This document shows, piece after piece, positions 3,928-13,064 of a DNA stretch of 21,211 nucleotides. Origin of the DNA: a virus. How positions within the stretch are numbered: position 1 is the stretch's first letter; each line of letters opens with the position of its first letter. The stretch lies in the IMG/VR virus record IMGVR_UViG_3300020183_000544, positions 1-21,211 of that record; one strand, written 5' to 3'. The notes beneath the pieces are model-generated. The model was not told where the DNA came from, did no database searches, and worked only from the letters and a program-made list of their open reading frames with translations. Both the position numbers and the translations under genes were made by a program.

Positions 3928-4619
3928 TGAAACGCGAAGATAAAAATAAACCTTCTTTCGAAAGTAGTATTGATTTAATTAATGTCGAAATAAACAAGAG
4001 AAGGGGAAAGTGGAATCTGTCCAGTCTAAGCTGGATAGATTTTGATGATGTTGCTCAGATTATTCGTATACATATTTTTAAGAAATGGCATTTATATAAT
4101 TATAAAAAGCCTCTTGCGCCTTGGGTGAACAGAATCATATCAAATCAAATGAAGAATTTGATACGAAACAACTATTTGAATTTTATAAAACCCTGCGCCC
4201 AATGTCCTGAAGCTGAAAATGAAGATGGTTGCAAGAAATTTGGCAAACAATGCTCCGCTTGTCCATTGTACAAAGATTGGGAAAAGAATAAAAAACATGC
4301 TTACAATTTAAATATGCCTGTGTCTTTTGATAGCTTGGAAAATTCACCAGCAATAAGTTATACAGATAATATTGATGTTGATAAATTTAAATCTGACTTA
4401 GATATAAAGATGCGCAGAATGTTAAGACCCTTAGAGTGGAAACTATACGAAATGTTGTATATAAAGAAGATGTCTGAGAAACAAGCTGCGCGAAAAATGG
4501 GTTATCGCAGTTCAGAAAAGAATAGAAATCCCGGCTATAAACAAATAAAAAACATGCAGAAATCAATTATAGCCAAAATCAAAGAGGGAATTGTAAATGG
4601 TTCAATCGAAGTTTATTAA
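3927..4619 (+). CDS. phage sigma-70-family factor with cysteine cluster
   Basis: Probable RNA polymerase sigma factor for phage promoters. Residues about 37-82 resemble sigma region 2 (IDFDDVAQIIRIHIFKKW, then PLAPWVNRIISNQMKNLIRN). Residues about 160-220 resemble region 4 (MLRPLEWKLYEMLYIKKMSEKQ, then AARKMGY and a helix). Between them is an unusual insertion with five cysteines (C90, C93, C102, C109, C112, in CAQC, GC and CSAC) that may bind zinc or an iron-sulphur cluster. The protein has 230 residues. It lies in the packaging operon and overlaps the zinc-ribbon gene by one base. It is a natural candidate to recognise the GTGTAA motif before this and the structural operons, as T4 gp55 does for late promoters; that link is inference. 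Confidence 0.75.
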   Translation: MKREDKNKPSFESSIDLINVEINKRRGKWNLSSLSWIDFDDVAQIIRIHIFKKWHLYNYKKPLAPWVNRIISNQMKNLIRNNYLNFIKPCAQCPEAENEDGCKKFGKQCSACPLYKDWEKNKKHAYNLNMPVSFDSLENSPAISYTDNIDVDKFKSDLDIKMRRMLRPLEWKLYEMLYIKKMSEKQAARKMGYRSSEKNRNPGYKQIKNMQKSIIAKIKEGIVNGSIEVY

Positions 4620-4621
4620 TT

Positions 4622-5698
4622 ATGCTTACTGAAGAACAACAAAATTTAATCGTAAATGAATGGAACAATCGTCCTGACGATCCACCTTCTCTTCTCGAAT
4701 TAATTAAATTAGTTTATCCTGATCAACCAGAATTAGACGGTCGTTGTAAAGAGGGTAAATATATTCAAGCGTTTCTCGCAAAAAGAAGTTTGAAAGCAAG
4801 AGGCGCGCATGAATACAAAACAAAAAAAGCGCCCGATTTATCAGAAGAGAACAAGCAGTTTATTCTCAATAACGCCAAAACAATGAAAGCATTAGAAATT
4901 GCGCGTGTTATTTTCGATAATCCAACTCTTTCGAATTTAAATAACGAAACAAGAATTGTCGCTAAATTTATATCTGATAATATTCTTCCTCAAGACGTTT
5001 ATAAAGAAGAAGATATTCCTGAAGAAGATTATGTGTCGCCTCGTACATTGGACAAGGCGATGAATAAAGTAAATAAATATATTTACGATATTAATCTAAA
5101 AAGAGAAACTTTGAATTCACGGCAGAAAAAAGATTTAGAATGTCTATTGAAGTATATCAATACATATCGCTTTTTGCATCAGATCAATTCTTATGAATCA
5201 AATATTGATAGAGATTTATTTGAAAGTAGTTTTATCAGATATACTTATGATAAAAATGATTTAACAGAAGAAGAAGTTGATCAATATATTATTCTTTCAT
5301 CTGAAGTTGTTATCGCGTCGAATATTCAAAGAAGAGTAGAAAAGCTACAGAGAATTCTTGAAGATGCAACGGATAATGACGTTAGAGTTTCAATGGCTCT
5401 TGTTGAATCAATAAATACTGCTCAAAGTGAATACAATCAATGCGTCGGAAGACAACAAAAATTAGTTAATGATTTAAAAACTAAACGTTCTGATAGATTG
5501 GGTAATCAAATCAAGCAAAATGCCAGTATAATAAATTTGATACAAGCTTGGAAAGAAGAAGAAAGTAGACAAAAAATGATTAAGCTAGCAGAACTCCGAA
5601 AGAAAACGCTCGAAGACGAAACCGTCAAGATGGAAGAAATGGATCAGTTGAAGTGTCGTATTTTGGGTATTTCGAGAGAGGAAATATTGAATGGTTAA
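4622..5698 (+). CDS. probable terminase small subunit-like DNA-binding protein
   Basis: A 358-residue, almost wholly helical protein. The N-terminal region has two helix-turn-helix-like segments (about 1-60 with LTEEQQNLIVNEW and SLLELIKLVYPD; about 73-120 with DLSEENKQFILNNA and TMKALEIARVIFD). The middle is charged and helical, and the C-terminal half is a long coiled coil (about 225-345). DNA-binding modules plus a coiled-coil oligomerisation region, placed just upstream of the nuclease and large terminase, fit a small terminase that recognises packaging sites. It is longer than most small terminases, and I see no diagnostic motif. It starts 2 nt after the sigma gene and overlaps the next gene by 8 nt (ATGGTTAA). 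Confidence 0.5.
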   Translation: MLTEEQQNLIVNEWNNRPDDPPSLLELIKLVYPDQPELDGRCKEGKYIQAFLAKRSLKARGAHEYKTKKAPDLSEENKQFILNNAKTMKALEIARVIFDNPTLSNLNNETRIVAKFISDNILPQDVYKEEDIPEEDYVSPRTLDKAMNKVNKYIYDINLKRETLNSRQKKDLECLLKYINTYRFLHQINSYESNIDRDLFESSFIRYTYDKNDLTEEEVDQYIILSSEVVIASNIQRRVEKLQRILEDATDNDVRVSMALVESINTAQSEYNQCVGRQQKLVNDLKTKRSDRLGNQIKQNASIINLIQAWKEEESRQKMIKLAELRKKTLEDETVKMEEMDQLKCRILGISREEILNG

Positions 5699-6623
5699 CA
5701 ACTGCAAAATTTGCAGCCGACCTTTTGAAGGAGAAAAACAATTACACGCTCACCTAAAGTCTCACAGAATAACTTTAGGAAATTATTATCAACAATATTA
5801 TCCTCGTCAGGATTTATTGACGGGTGAATTTATTGAATTTAAAAATAAAGAGCAGTATTTCGAAAGTGATTTCAATAATAAAATCAATTTCAAGAAATGG
5901 GCGAAAAATTCTGATCCTAAAATCGTTGGCGAATACTGTAAAAAATTATTGATCAAACGAAAAGAAAAGAAGAAAAGTATTTATCCTTTTTCTCAAGTAG
6001 AATTAAAATCGGCGGGTTTGCCTAGTATCAATTTCTTAGAATCTGTTATTGGAGATTATTATAAGTTCTGTGGAGAGAATGGTTTCGAGCAGAAATTTTT
6101 TAATATAAATAATTTGCATACAGAAAATAATCTTTCGAATAACTTTTCTATCTGCATCGACACAAGAGAACAACTTCCATTGGATTTCACTACCCCAATC
6201 GAGGTAAAGAAATTAAATTTCGGCGATTACTGCTACGAGAATCAAGAAATCTCTGGCAAATGTTATGTCGAAAGAAAGTCGCTTAAAGATTTTATCGGAA
6301 CTTTGGCCGCAGGATATGATCGTTTTTGTCGTGAAATCGAACGCGCCGCAGAAGATGATAGTTCTATTATTGTTTTAGTAGAAAGCGATTTACAAACTTC
6401 TTTGCGTTTTAATTATCTACCTTATATCAATCGAAATACAAAAGTCAATCCTGATTTTATTTTTCATAAAGTCCGAGCATTGATGAACATGTATAAAAAT
6501 GTTCAGTTTTTATTTGTTGAAGGAAGAAAAGAATGTACAAGAGTTATAGAAAAAATATTTGCTAATAAAGATATAGCTAAAAACTATGATCTTCAACTAT
6601 TATATGATAGTTCTAAATTATGA
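5691..6623 (+). CDS. C2H2 zinc finger plus ERCC4 (XPF/Mus81-type) nuclease
   Basis: A 310-residue protein with two recognisable parts. Residues 5-25 form a classical zinc finger (C5-x2-C8-x12-H21-x3-H25). Residues about 153-290 form an ERCC4 nuclease domain: IDTREQLPLDF (156-166), NFGDYC (176-181), VERKSLKDF (193-201), then GYDRFCREIERA and IIVLVES. This is the GD-(x)n-ERK-x3-D active-site signature of structure-specific nucleases of the XPF/Mus81 fold. Such enzymes cut branched or flap DNA. Its place between the probable small and the large terminase, overlapping both, suggests a role in resolving or trimming DNA during packaging. With endonuclease VII, the window encodes two junction-type nucleases. 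Confidence 0.85.
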   Translation: MVNNCKICSRPFEGEKQLHAHLKSHRITLGNYYQQYYPRQDLLTGEFIEFKNKEQYFESDFNNKINFKKWAKNSDPKIVGEYCKKLLIKRKEKKKSIYPFSQVELKSAGLPSINFLESVIGDYYKFCGENGFEQKFFNINNLHTENNLSNNFSICIDTREQLPLDFTTPIEVKKLNFGDYCYENQEISGKCYVERKSLKDFIGTLAAGYDRFCREIERAAEDDSSIIVLVESDLQTSLRFNYLPYINRNTKVNPDFIFHKVRALMNMYKNVQFLFVEGRKECTRVIEKIFANKDIAKNYDLQLLYDSSKL

Positions 6624-8446
6624 TTTATTGTCCTGACAAATATAAAGGTAGTTTCGAAGACTTGAATAAAGAATATAAGATGCTGAAAGGAGAATTGGAT
6701 GATAAAGAAGCAAGAATTACTTTAGCAAAATTTTTAAGAAATAATGTTGGCTTTACGGCTGAATTAGTTTCTGGAATTAAATTAGCGCCTTATCAAGAAA
6801 TGACTTTGAAAGGCATAATGAATCGTAATTTTAGCATGTGCGTTTGGGGTCGTGGTTGTGGTAAAAGTTTTATCGGAAGTGTATTCTGTTTTTTGCAATG
6901 CATCTTTGAGCCGAATACTAAAATTCTTATTGCTGGTCCGACTTTTAGAACGGCACGTTTTATTTTTAATTATTTAGAAAAGATTGTTGACTCAAAAGGC
7001 GGCGAGCTGTTGCAACAAGCTTTTGGCGCGAAGGCCAAGCGTAATGATCAATATGAATGGCAGATAAACGGTGGATCCATTACTGCCATCCCTCTAAATG
7101 GAGAGAAGATCCGTGGTTTTCGCGCCAATATTTTAGTTCTGGACGAGTTCCTTCTTCTATCTGAAGATATTATCAAAAATGTATTAATGCCATTCCTTGT
7201 TGCTCCTCAAAACATGAAAGAAAGAATGGAAATCAGAGAGTTAGAAGATAAATTGATTAAAGAAGGAGTCATGACTGAAGCAGAAAGAATGGTATTTCCT
7301 AATACTTCTAAAATGATTGCTCTTTCTTCAGCTTCTTTTACATTTGAAAATTTGTATAAAACTTATAAAGAATGGAATGATAAAATCTATTCAAATGATG
7401 TTGGCGATGCTAAATATTTTATTTCTCAAATGAGTTATGAATCATTGCCCGCTCATATGATTGATAATACAGTTATTGAAGAAGCGCAAAATGGCGGCAC
7501 ATCTCATAGTTCGTTTTTAAGAGAATATTGCGCGCAATTTACAGATGGCAGTGATGGTTATTTCAGCGCAAAAAAGATGCACGAATGCACGATTCCTGAT
7601 GGAGAAGAGCCAACAACTCTTATCAAAGGAAAAAGTAATACTAAATATATTTTAGCTATTGACCCTAGCTTTTCTAATAGTCCAAGTTCTGACTTTTTTG
7701 CAATGTCTGTTTTTGAGTTGGACGAAGAGTCTAAACAAGGAACTCTTGTTCACGGTTATGCTGTCGCTGGCGGCAATCTCAAATCACATATAAATTATTT
7801 ATACTATTTAATAACAAGTTTTAATATTGTCATGATATGCATCGATAATGCTGGATATCAATTTATTGATAGCGCGAAAGAAAGTGATTTATTTAAAAAA
7901 GCTGGTATTAATATTTCATTCTTTGAAGCTGATACAACTTTAGAAGGAAATGATTATATACAAATGACGAGAAAAGCGGCGCGAGATTACAATAAAGAAA
8001 AAGGCGCTATTTGTTTCAAACAAAATTTTACAACTGATTTTATTAGAAAAGCGAATAATTATTTACAAGCCTGTATCGATCATAAAAAGGTTTGGTTTGC
8101 TTCTCGTACATCTGCGAATAATCAAGCTTTCGACAGAGAAAGTTCTTATGGCGTTAATTTAGATATGGTTAGTCATGAATCTATTTTAGATTTCATAGAA
8201 TTCCAAGATAATATTATATATCAGACGAAAAAGCAATGCGCTCTTATCGAAGTTAGATCTTCAGCTAAAGGCGTTCAAACTTTTGATCTACCTCAACATC
8301 TGAAGCGGGACAACAGTCCTAACCGAGCACGAAGAGATAATTATACAACTTTTATGTTAGGAAACTGGGCTACAAAGTTCTATTTCGAACTTCAAACAGC
8401 TAATAATATAAAAGAAGTATATACTTTTTCGCCAAGAATGATATAA
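6620..8446 (+). CDS. terL: terminase large subunit (packaging ATPase-nuclease)
   Basis: The motor that pumps DNA into the prohead and cuts the concatemer. The 608 residues show a terminase-style Walker A WGRGCGKS (76-83), Walker B ILVLDEF (171-177) with catalytic Glu 176, a coupling motif ALSSAS (234-239), and a RNase H-like nuclease domain with acidic residues in LAIDPSF (D348) and ICIDNAG (D409). A third acidic residue is probably in the NLDMVSHESILDF region. The length is normal for a large terminase. It is the last gene of the 2802-8446 operon, overlapping the ERCC4 nuclease by 4 nt (ATGA). It is followed after 3 nt by a GTGTAA motif, so the next operon has its own promoter. Confidence 0.93.
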   Translation: MIYCPDKYKGSFEDLNKEYKMLKGELDDKEARITLAKFLRNNVGFTAELVSGIKLAPYQEMTLKGIMNRNFSMCVWGRGCGKSFIGSVFCFLQCIFEPNTKILIAGPTFRTARFIFNYLEKIVDSKGGELLQQAFGAKAKRNDQYEWQINGGSITAIPLNGEKIRGFRANILVLDEFLLLSEDIIKNVLMPFLVAPQNMKERMEIRELEDKLIKEGVMTEAERMVFPNTSKMIALSSASFTFENLYKTYKEWNDKIYSNDVGDAKYFISQMSYESLPAHMIDNTVIEEAQNGGTSHSSFLREYCAQFTDGSDGYFSAKKMHECTIPDGEEPTTLIKGKSNTKYILAIDPSFSNSPSSDFFAMSVFELDEESKQGTLVHGYAVAGGNLKSHINYLYYLITSFNIVMICIDNAGYQFIDSAKESDLFKKAGINISFFEADTTLEGNDYIQMTRKAARDYNKEKGAICFKQNFTTDFIRKANNYLQACIDHKKVWFASRTSANNQAFDRESSYGVNLDMVSHESILDFIEFQDNIIYQTKKQCALIEVRSSAKGVQTFDLPQHLKRDNSPNRARRDNYTTFMLGNWATKFYFELQTANNIKEVYTFSPRMI

Positions 8447-8449
8447 AAA

Positions 8450-8464
8450 GTGTAAATAATAAAA
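8450..8464 (+). promoter_or_regulatory. GTGTAA motif before 8465
   Basis: GTGTAAATAATAAAA directly abuts the ATG; the G of GTGTAA is 15 nt from the start. If TGTAAA acts as a -10 element, transcription would begin near the ATG. No -35 box is visible, as in T4-type late promoters. Confidence 0.5.
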
Positions 8465-9631
8465 ATGCCGCAAAGTTTATTAGGTTTAAAGCAGATTAAG
8501 TCAGGAGAAATTGGAGATTATATAACAGGAGCTTTAGGAGTTTCTTCTACAGGCTCAACTGTATATACTTCCAAACCTTATATATTTAGTGATACCTTAG
8601 CAGTGAGTGGTGATGTAGAATTTAAAAATGATTTTGTTACTCAAGAAAATGCAAAAGTTAAGTCTGGGTTATTAGTATCTGGAAATTTTACAGGAATTGG
8701 GACTTCTACTTTTAATGGTCTAGTAAGATTTAATAGTTCTAGTTCTTTTAGCGGAAATTCATTTTTTGAAAGTGGAGTTACGATTTCTGGATTATTAAAG
8801 GTCACGGGAGTTAGTCAATTTGATTCTGGGGTAACATTTAATAATACGGTTACTTTTAACGATCCTATAAGTTTCAGTGACGGCCTCTATGTTACGGCAG
8901 GTTCTTCTAATTTTAGTGGAAATTCTAATTTAGTTGGAAACGTAATTAATATCGGAACGGGCGGAGCTAGTCCTTCTACTTCTTACTATTTAGGAAGTAA
9001 CAGATTTTCTGGAGATTCTTTTTTTACTGGAAACGCTACTTTTAGAGGTTCTAATATTTTTTCAGGAGCAGCCACCTTTAATAGCGGAGTAACTTTTAAT
9101 AGTGGAAATATTATTTTTAGCGGAACGGGTCAGGCTTTTGCGACAAAAACTAATTTCTCAGGAGATGTTCGTTTTTTCGCTAACGTAACAGGTTCGAATG
9201 TACAAGTTACTTCTTCGTTAGGAATCGGTACTAGTGCTACGTTTACTAATAATTCTCCATCATACTTTTTTGATGATATTTATGTTTCTGGAGCTGGAGC
9301 AAGTTTGACTTTAAGAGGAAATTCTCCATTTAATTTATTAGATAGTGATGTTGTTCATTTGAGCGGTATTTATGATTTTAGTGAATCTACTTTTAATTTA
9401 AACAGCGGATCAATATTTGAATTTAAAGCAAATTCTACTTCTAATCTAAATACAAATGCCACCTTCAGTATAAAAAGCGGTTCAAAAACAAATATTCAAA
9501 GTGGATTCGCTACTCAAAATTTCGGATCGGTTCCAGCGACGGGAACAGTTCCGGGAGGTCAACTATATCTACAGAAAATTGAAATAAGTGGTGTAACATA
9601 TTATGTCTTAGCGATGAGACAGTGGGCATAA
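8465..9631 (+). CDS. beta-repeat fibrous structural protein, paralogue 1
   Basis: A 388-residue Ser/Gly/Asn/Phe-rich protein. The first 25 residues (MPQSLLGLKQIKSGEIG then DYITGALG) are shared with 17113..18582. Residues about 45-260 carry short degenerate repeats of the type F-x-SGVTF-x-SG (for example FFESGVTISG, FDSGVTFNN, FNSGVTFNSG), expected to form a stacked beta-helix or fibrous trimer. A globular tail ends YYVLAMRQWA. It is likely a virion fibre, whisker or head-associated spike; the shared N-terminus would be the attachment segment. The position between large terminase and portal is unusual for a fibre. It is co-transcribed with the portal gene, which starts 1 nt after its stop. Confidence 0.65.
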   Translation: MPQSLLGLKQIKSGEIGDYITGALGVSSTGSTVYTSKPYIFSDTLAVSGDVEFKNDFVTQENAKVKSGLLVSGNFTGIGTSTFNGLVRFNSSSSFSGNSFFESGVTISGLLKVTGVSQFDSGVTFNNTVTFNDPISFSDGLYVTAGSSNFSGNSNLVGNVINIGTGGASPSTSYYLGSNRFSGDSFFTGNATFRGSNIFSGAATFNSGVTFNSGNIIFSGTGQAFATKTNFSGDVRFFANVTGSNVQVTSSLGIGTSATFTNNSPSYFFDDIYVSGAGASLTLRGNSPFNLLDSDVVHLSGIYDFSESTFNLNSGSIFEFKANSTSNLNTNATFSIKSGSKTNIQSGFATQNFGSVPATGTVPGGQLYLQKIEISGVTYYVLAMRQWA

Positions 9632-9632
9632 A

Positions 9633-11471
9633 ATGAAATCTAAATCCAAATTAATCGAAACACAGCCTTTGATGGTTGCGACCGCTTCTGAAACTTCGAC
9701 AAGAAGAAACAAAGCCGCAAACATCGAAAGAACTGATAAGTATAAGAATATTGATGATGGATTAATTCCATTTAGATATACTCGTACAAATTATGCGGAT
9801 AGAAGTACGATTGATATAAAAGACGCGACAATTTTATGTCAAAAAGCTTATTATAATTTTGCTCAATTTAGAAACGTCATTGACTTAATGACAGAATTTT
9901 CTGTTAGTAATATTTATTTTCAAGGCGGAACTAAAAAGGCGCGCGATTTTTTCGAAGCTTTATTTAATAAAATAAATCTTTGGAGTTGTCAAGATCGTTT
10001 TTTTAGAGAATTTTATCGCTCAGGAAATGTTTTTGTTTATCGTTTCGATGGAGAACTGACAGAGGAAGACACAAATAGACTGGCTCAAATTTTAGGGCGC
10101 GGCCCATTAAATTTGGATAACATTAGAATCCCTGTTCGTTATATTATTTTAAATCCTGTTGATGTTCAATTCTCAGCAGGAACATCATATCTAACTGGCA
10201 AATATTATAAAGTTTTAAGTGAATATGAATTGAGTAAATTGCGCGTTATTACTACCGAAGAAGATCAGCAAATCTTCGATAGTTTAGATGAGCAAACTCA
10301 AAACATGATAAAGAACTCTAAAGTAGGTTCATTAAGAATTCAATTAAATCCAGAAAGATTCAAAGCTGTATTTTATAAAAAACAAGATTACGAGCCTTTC
10401 TCTGTTCCAATGGGTTATCCAGTTTTAGAAGATATTAATTTTAAAGCTGAATTAAAGAAGATGGATATGGCTATTGCTCGTACAATGCAACAAGCCATTT
10501 TACTTGTCACAATGGGCACTGAGCCTGATAAAGGCGGTATCAATCAAAGGAATTTGGAGTCGATGCAAAAGTTATTTGAAAATGAATCGGTAGGGCGCGT
10601 TCTTATTGCTGACTATACAACAAAAGCTGAATTTATTATTCCTCAGATTAGCGAGCTTCTTGACTCTAGAAAATATGATGTTGTTAATAATGACATCAAT
10701 TTAGGATTGAATAATATTCTAGTCGGTGGCGAAAAATTTGCAAATCAAGAAGCTAAAATTGATGTATTTTTAGCTCGATTGAATCAAGGCCGTCAAGCTT
10801 TTGTTAATGATTTCTTATTGCCAGAAATAAAAAGAATTTCTAAAGCTCTTGGTTTCAGAGGTTTTCCAATGCCTTATTTTGAAGAAGTTAATCTTAAGGA
10901 TAATACAACTCAGAATCGTGTTTATACACGTTTACTTGAACTTGGAGTTCTTACTCCTGAAGAAACTCTTAAAGCTATTGAAACTGGAGTTCTTCCTGAT
11001 ATGGAAGCTTCTGTTGAATCTCAAAGAGTTACAAAAGAACTTCGTGATCAAGGATATTATAATCCCATTGTCGGCGGTTCTAAGCCAGCGCCTGAATCTG
11101 CTGGTAGACCAACAGGAACAACAAGTATTCCAAAACAAATCAAAGCAACTGAAGATAATTTATCTTACAGTTTCATGAAAGTTAAAGATAACTTTATCAA
11201 GTTCCAAGAATTACAAGGTTCTGTTGAGACGTTTTTGAAAAAGAAACATAATAAGAAAAAATTAAACGATAATCAAAAAACTGTAGCCGAAGAAATTGCT
11301 AAAATTATCATTGCAAATGAAAAAGTAGAAAATTGGGGGGAAAATGTTGAAAAATACTGTAATAATCCTATAGACCAAAATCACGAACAAGTTAAACAAA
11401 TTAATGAGATTGCTATTAAACATGAAATTGATCCTTTTATGGCGTCAATTTTATTTAATAGTAAAGTTTAA
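9633..11471 (+). CDS. portal protein
   Basis: Ring-forming vertex protein through which DNA enters and leaves the head. The 612 residues follow the portal pattern: an N-terminal region leading to FRNVIDLMTEFSVSNIYF, a clip/wing region with RYIILNPVDVQFSAG and SYLTGKYYKVLS, a helical core with KKMDMAIARTMQQAILLV and INQRNLESMQKLF, then DVVNNDINLGLNNILVGG, followed by a long charged C-terminal region that may hold additional helical segments. Length and position after the large terminase agree. No single motif is diagnostic, but the overall pattern and context are strong. The start abuts the previous gene and has no separate promoter motif. Confidence 0.85.
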   Translation: MKSKSKLIETQPLMVATASETSTRRNKAANIERTDKYKNIDDGLIPFRYTRTNYADRSTIDIKDATILCQKAYYNFAQFRNVIDLMTEFSVSNIYFQGGTKKARDFFEALFNKINLWSCQDRFFREFYRSGNVFVYRFDGELTEEDTNRLAQILGRGPLNLDNIRIPVRYIILNPVDVQFSAGTSYLTGKYYKVLSEYELSKLRVITTEEDQQIFDSLDEQTQNMIKNSKVGSLRIQLNPERFKAVFYKKQDYEPFSVPMGYPVLEDINFKAELKKMDMAIARTMQQAILLVTMGTEPDKGGINQRNLESMQKLFENESVGRVLIADYTTKAEFIIPQISELLDSRKYDVVNNDINLGLNNILVGGEKFANQEAKIDVFLARLNQGRQAFVNDFLLPEIKRISKALGFRGFPMPYFEEVNLKDNTTQNRVYTRLLELGVLTPEETLKAIETGVLPDMEASVESQRVTKELRDQGYYNPIVGGSKPAPESAGRPTGTTSIPKQIKATEDNLSYSFMKVKDNFIKFQELQGSVETFLKKKHNKKKLNDNQKTVAEEIAKIIIANEKVENWGENVEKYCNNPIDQNHEQVKQINEIAIKHEIDPFMASILFNSKV

Positions 11472-11484
11472 TTTTTTAAATAAC

Positions 11485-11499
11485 GTGTAATAATATTAA
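11485..11499 (+). promoter_or_regulatory. GTGTAA motif before 11500
   Basis: GTGTAATAATATTAA abuts the ATG; the G is 15 nt from the start. It lies in a 28-bp gap after the portal gene and appears to head the 11500-14832 unit. Confidence 0.5.
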
Positions 11500-12168
11500 A
11501 TGAACTTTGACTCTAATAAAAATTTACTAGAAATAGAATACCAAAAACAGGAAATTCAAAAACCTGTTGAAGATTTAGCTATTTCTGGAGAGTCACTTAT
11601 TGTACCGAAGCTAGAAAAATTAGACGTAGAGATCGAGGCAAAGAGACCCGGACCCAAAAGTTCAGCACAAACTCCCGCTAAACCTTCGGAAAAAAGAAAA
11701 GGTTCTTCTAAAAATAAAGCTGGATCTGCTGGTCAAGATGGCGCAGCCATTACTTTTTCTAATAAAGTTGTTGAAGCTCTTAAAAATAAAGTAAAAGAAC
11801 ATAATGGTAAATATTCTAAAAAAGTTACTTTAGGACAATTGAAGAAAGTTTATCGTCGTGGTGCTGGCGCTTTTAGTTCTTCGCATCGTCCCGGAAAAAC
11901 AAGAGGACAATGGGCAATGGCGCGTGTAAATATGTTTTTAAGAATGATGTCAGGAAAATCTGTAAAAGATGCTTATAGAAAAGCTGATTCAGATGTCGCC
12001 CGCGCAACTGCATTAATTGATATCTCTGATTCTTGGGAAATAGAAGATATTGATTTCAATCAAGCGGATATAGATATTAACCAATTTGATCTAAATTATA
12101 ATTTCTCAGATATAGAAGATCTTTATTTAGATGATGAAGAAACAAATCATTTCTGGTATGAATTATAA
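11500..12168 (+). CDS. conserved head-module protein (DUF5824-like)
   Basis: 222 residues. An N-terminal acidic segment is followed by a Lys/Pro/Ser-rich linker (about 47-75). The conserved core begins KYSKKVTLGQLKKVYRRGAG and continues AFSSSHRPGKTRGQWAMARV then NMFLRMM (about 104-150), with a very acidic tail (EDIDFNQADIDINQFDLN). The core resembles the domain I know as DUF5824, frequent in phage head-maturation regions and sometimes fused to proteases or portals. Function is unknown; a structural or assembly role is inferred from its place between portal and protease. The family name is from memory and was not searched. Confidence 0.6.
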   Translation: MNFDSNKNLLEIEYQKQEIQKPVEDLAISGESLIVPKLEKLDVEIEAKRPGPKSSAQTPAKPSEKRKGSSKNKAGSAGQDGAAITFSNKVVEALKNKVKEHNGKYSKKVTLGQLKKVYRRGAGAFSSSHRPGKTRGQWAMARVNMFLRMMSGKSVKDAYRKADSDVARATALIDISDSWEIEDIDFNQADIDINQFDLNYNFSDIEDLYLDDEETNHFWYEL

Positions 12169-13018
12169 CACTAAATTAGAATTAGATTTTTCTGACAAAA
12201 TTTCCTTAGCCGCAAAGGAAAAGAAAACTCTTAATAAACCATTTAGAACTCCTAATGGTCCTAAGAAATTTTCTGCTTACGTAAAGAATGATAAAGGAAA
12301 TATTGTTAAAGTAAATTTCGGCGATCCTAATATGGAAATCAAGCGCGACGATCCAAATCGTCGTAAGAATTTCCGCGCTCGTCATCAGTGTGATACAAAT
12401 CCCGGACCAAAATGGAAAGCTCGTTACTGGTCTTGTCGTATGTGGGAATCAAAGAAATCTGTTACAGATTATACGAAAGGTTCAGTAGATTCTTTCGAAA
12501 CAGATTGGGATGGAGAAACTTTATGGGATCAAGAAGAACTATTAAAATTTTGGCCTGATTTAGCAAAAGCTCAAGAAGAAGTCGATACCGAAGAAAGTGA
12601 GATGGAAGATTATAAGAACGAGTATTTAGAAATGTCTATAGGTTCTTTAAATTCTATTAAAACTCATGCTGAAAATATTATTAACGCTTTGAGTGATGAA
12701 AAAATTAAAGAAAACCTAACCGAACCATTTTTACAAGGTAAAATTGCTATTACCGAAGATTATATGGTTATGATTCATAATTATGTTATGTTTGCTAGTG
12801 AAGAAGAAGAAATGTCTTCTGAAGCTGTCGAGAAATTGAAAAATAAAAAGTTTGATGCTGAAAAAATGCAACCTTCTACTCTAGATAAAAAAGTTCTTAA
12901 TGAGTTAGAAAAAATTAGCAAAAAAATAGCGCCGCCCGAAGAAGGCCACGGAGAAAAAGACGGAGAATCAGAAGATAAGCAAGAATATCGAAAAAGAGCC
13001 GAATTATTCAAAGGCTAA
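12158..13018 (+). CDS. conserved head-module protein with FRARHxC motif
   Basis: Residues about 30-90 hold a strongly patterned segment: KKFSAYVKNDKGNIVKVNFG, DPNMEIKRDDPNRRKNF, RARHQCD, then PGPKWKARYWSCRMW. The two Cys and one His could bind metal. This motif is familiar from uncharacterised proteins or domains in phage head operons. The C-terminal half is helical and charged, ending near REYKKRAELF-like sequence (residues EYRKRAELFKG). I prefer the Met at 12158 (11-nt overlap with the preceding gene) to the one at 12131, which would add nine residues; neither has a Shine-Dalgarno. Probably a head-assembly or completion factor; the exact role is unknown. Confidence 0.65.
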   Translation: MNYNTKLELDFSDKISLAAKEKKTLNKPFRTPNGPKKFSAYVKNDKGNIVKVNFGDPNMEIKRDDPNRRKNFRARHQCDTNPGPKWKARYWSCRMWESKKSVTDYTKGSVDSFETDWDGETLWDQEELLKFWPDLAKAQEEVDTEESEMEDYKNEYLEMSIGSLNSIKTHAENIINALSDEKIKENLTEPFLQGKIAITEDYMVMIHNYVMFASEEEEMSSEAVEKLKNKKFDAEKMQPSTLDKKVLNELEKISKKIAPPEEGHGEKDGESEDKQEYRKRAELFKG

Positions 13019-13064
13019 TTTATATGAATATTATCGCAAAAATTTTAGAGTTTCAAAATCAATT

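Noticed and set aside
9591-9596. GTGTAA 42 nt before the portal start, as a portal promoter
   Set aside because: It lies in the coding sequence of 8465..9631, is not followed by the pure A/T run, and is at the wrong distance; the portal gene directly abuts the previous gene.
11934-11939. GTGTAA followed by ATATG inside 11500..12168
   Set aside because: It encodes the conserved ARVNMF segment of the domain; there is no gene start after it other than an internal Met.
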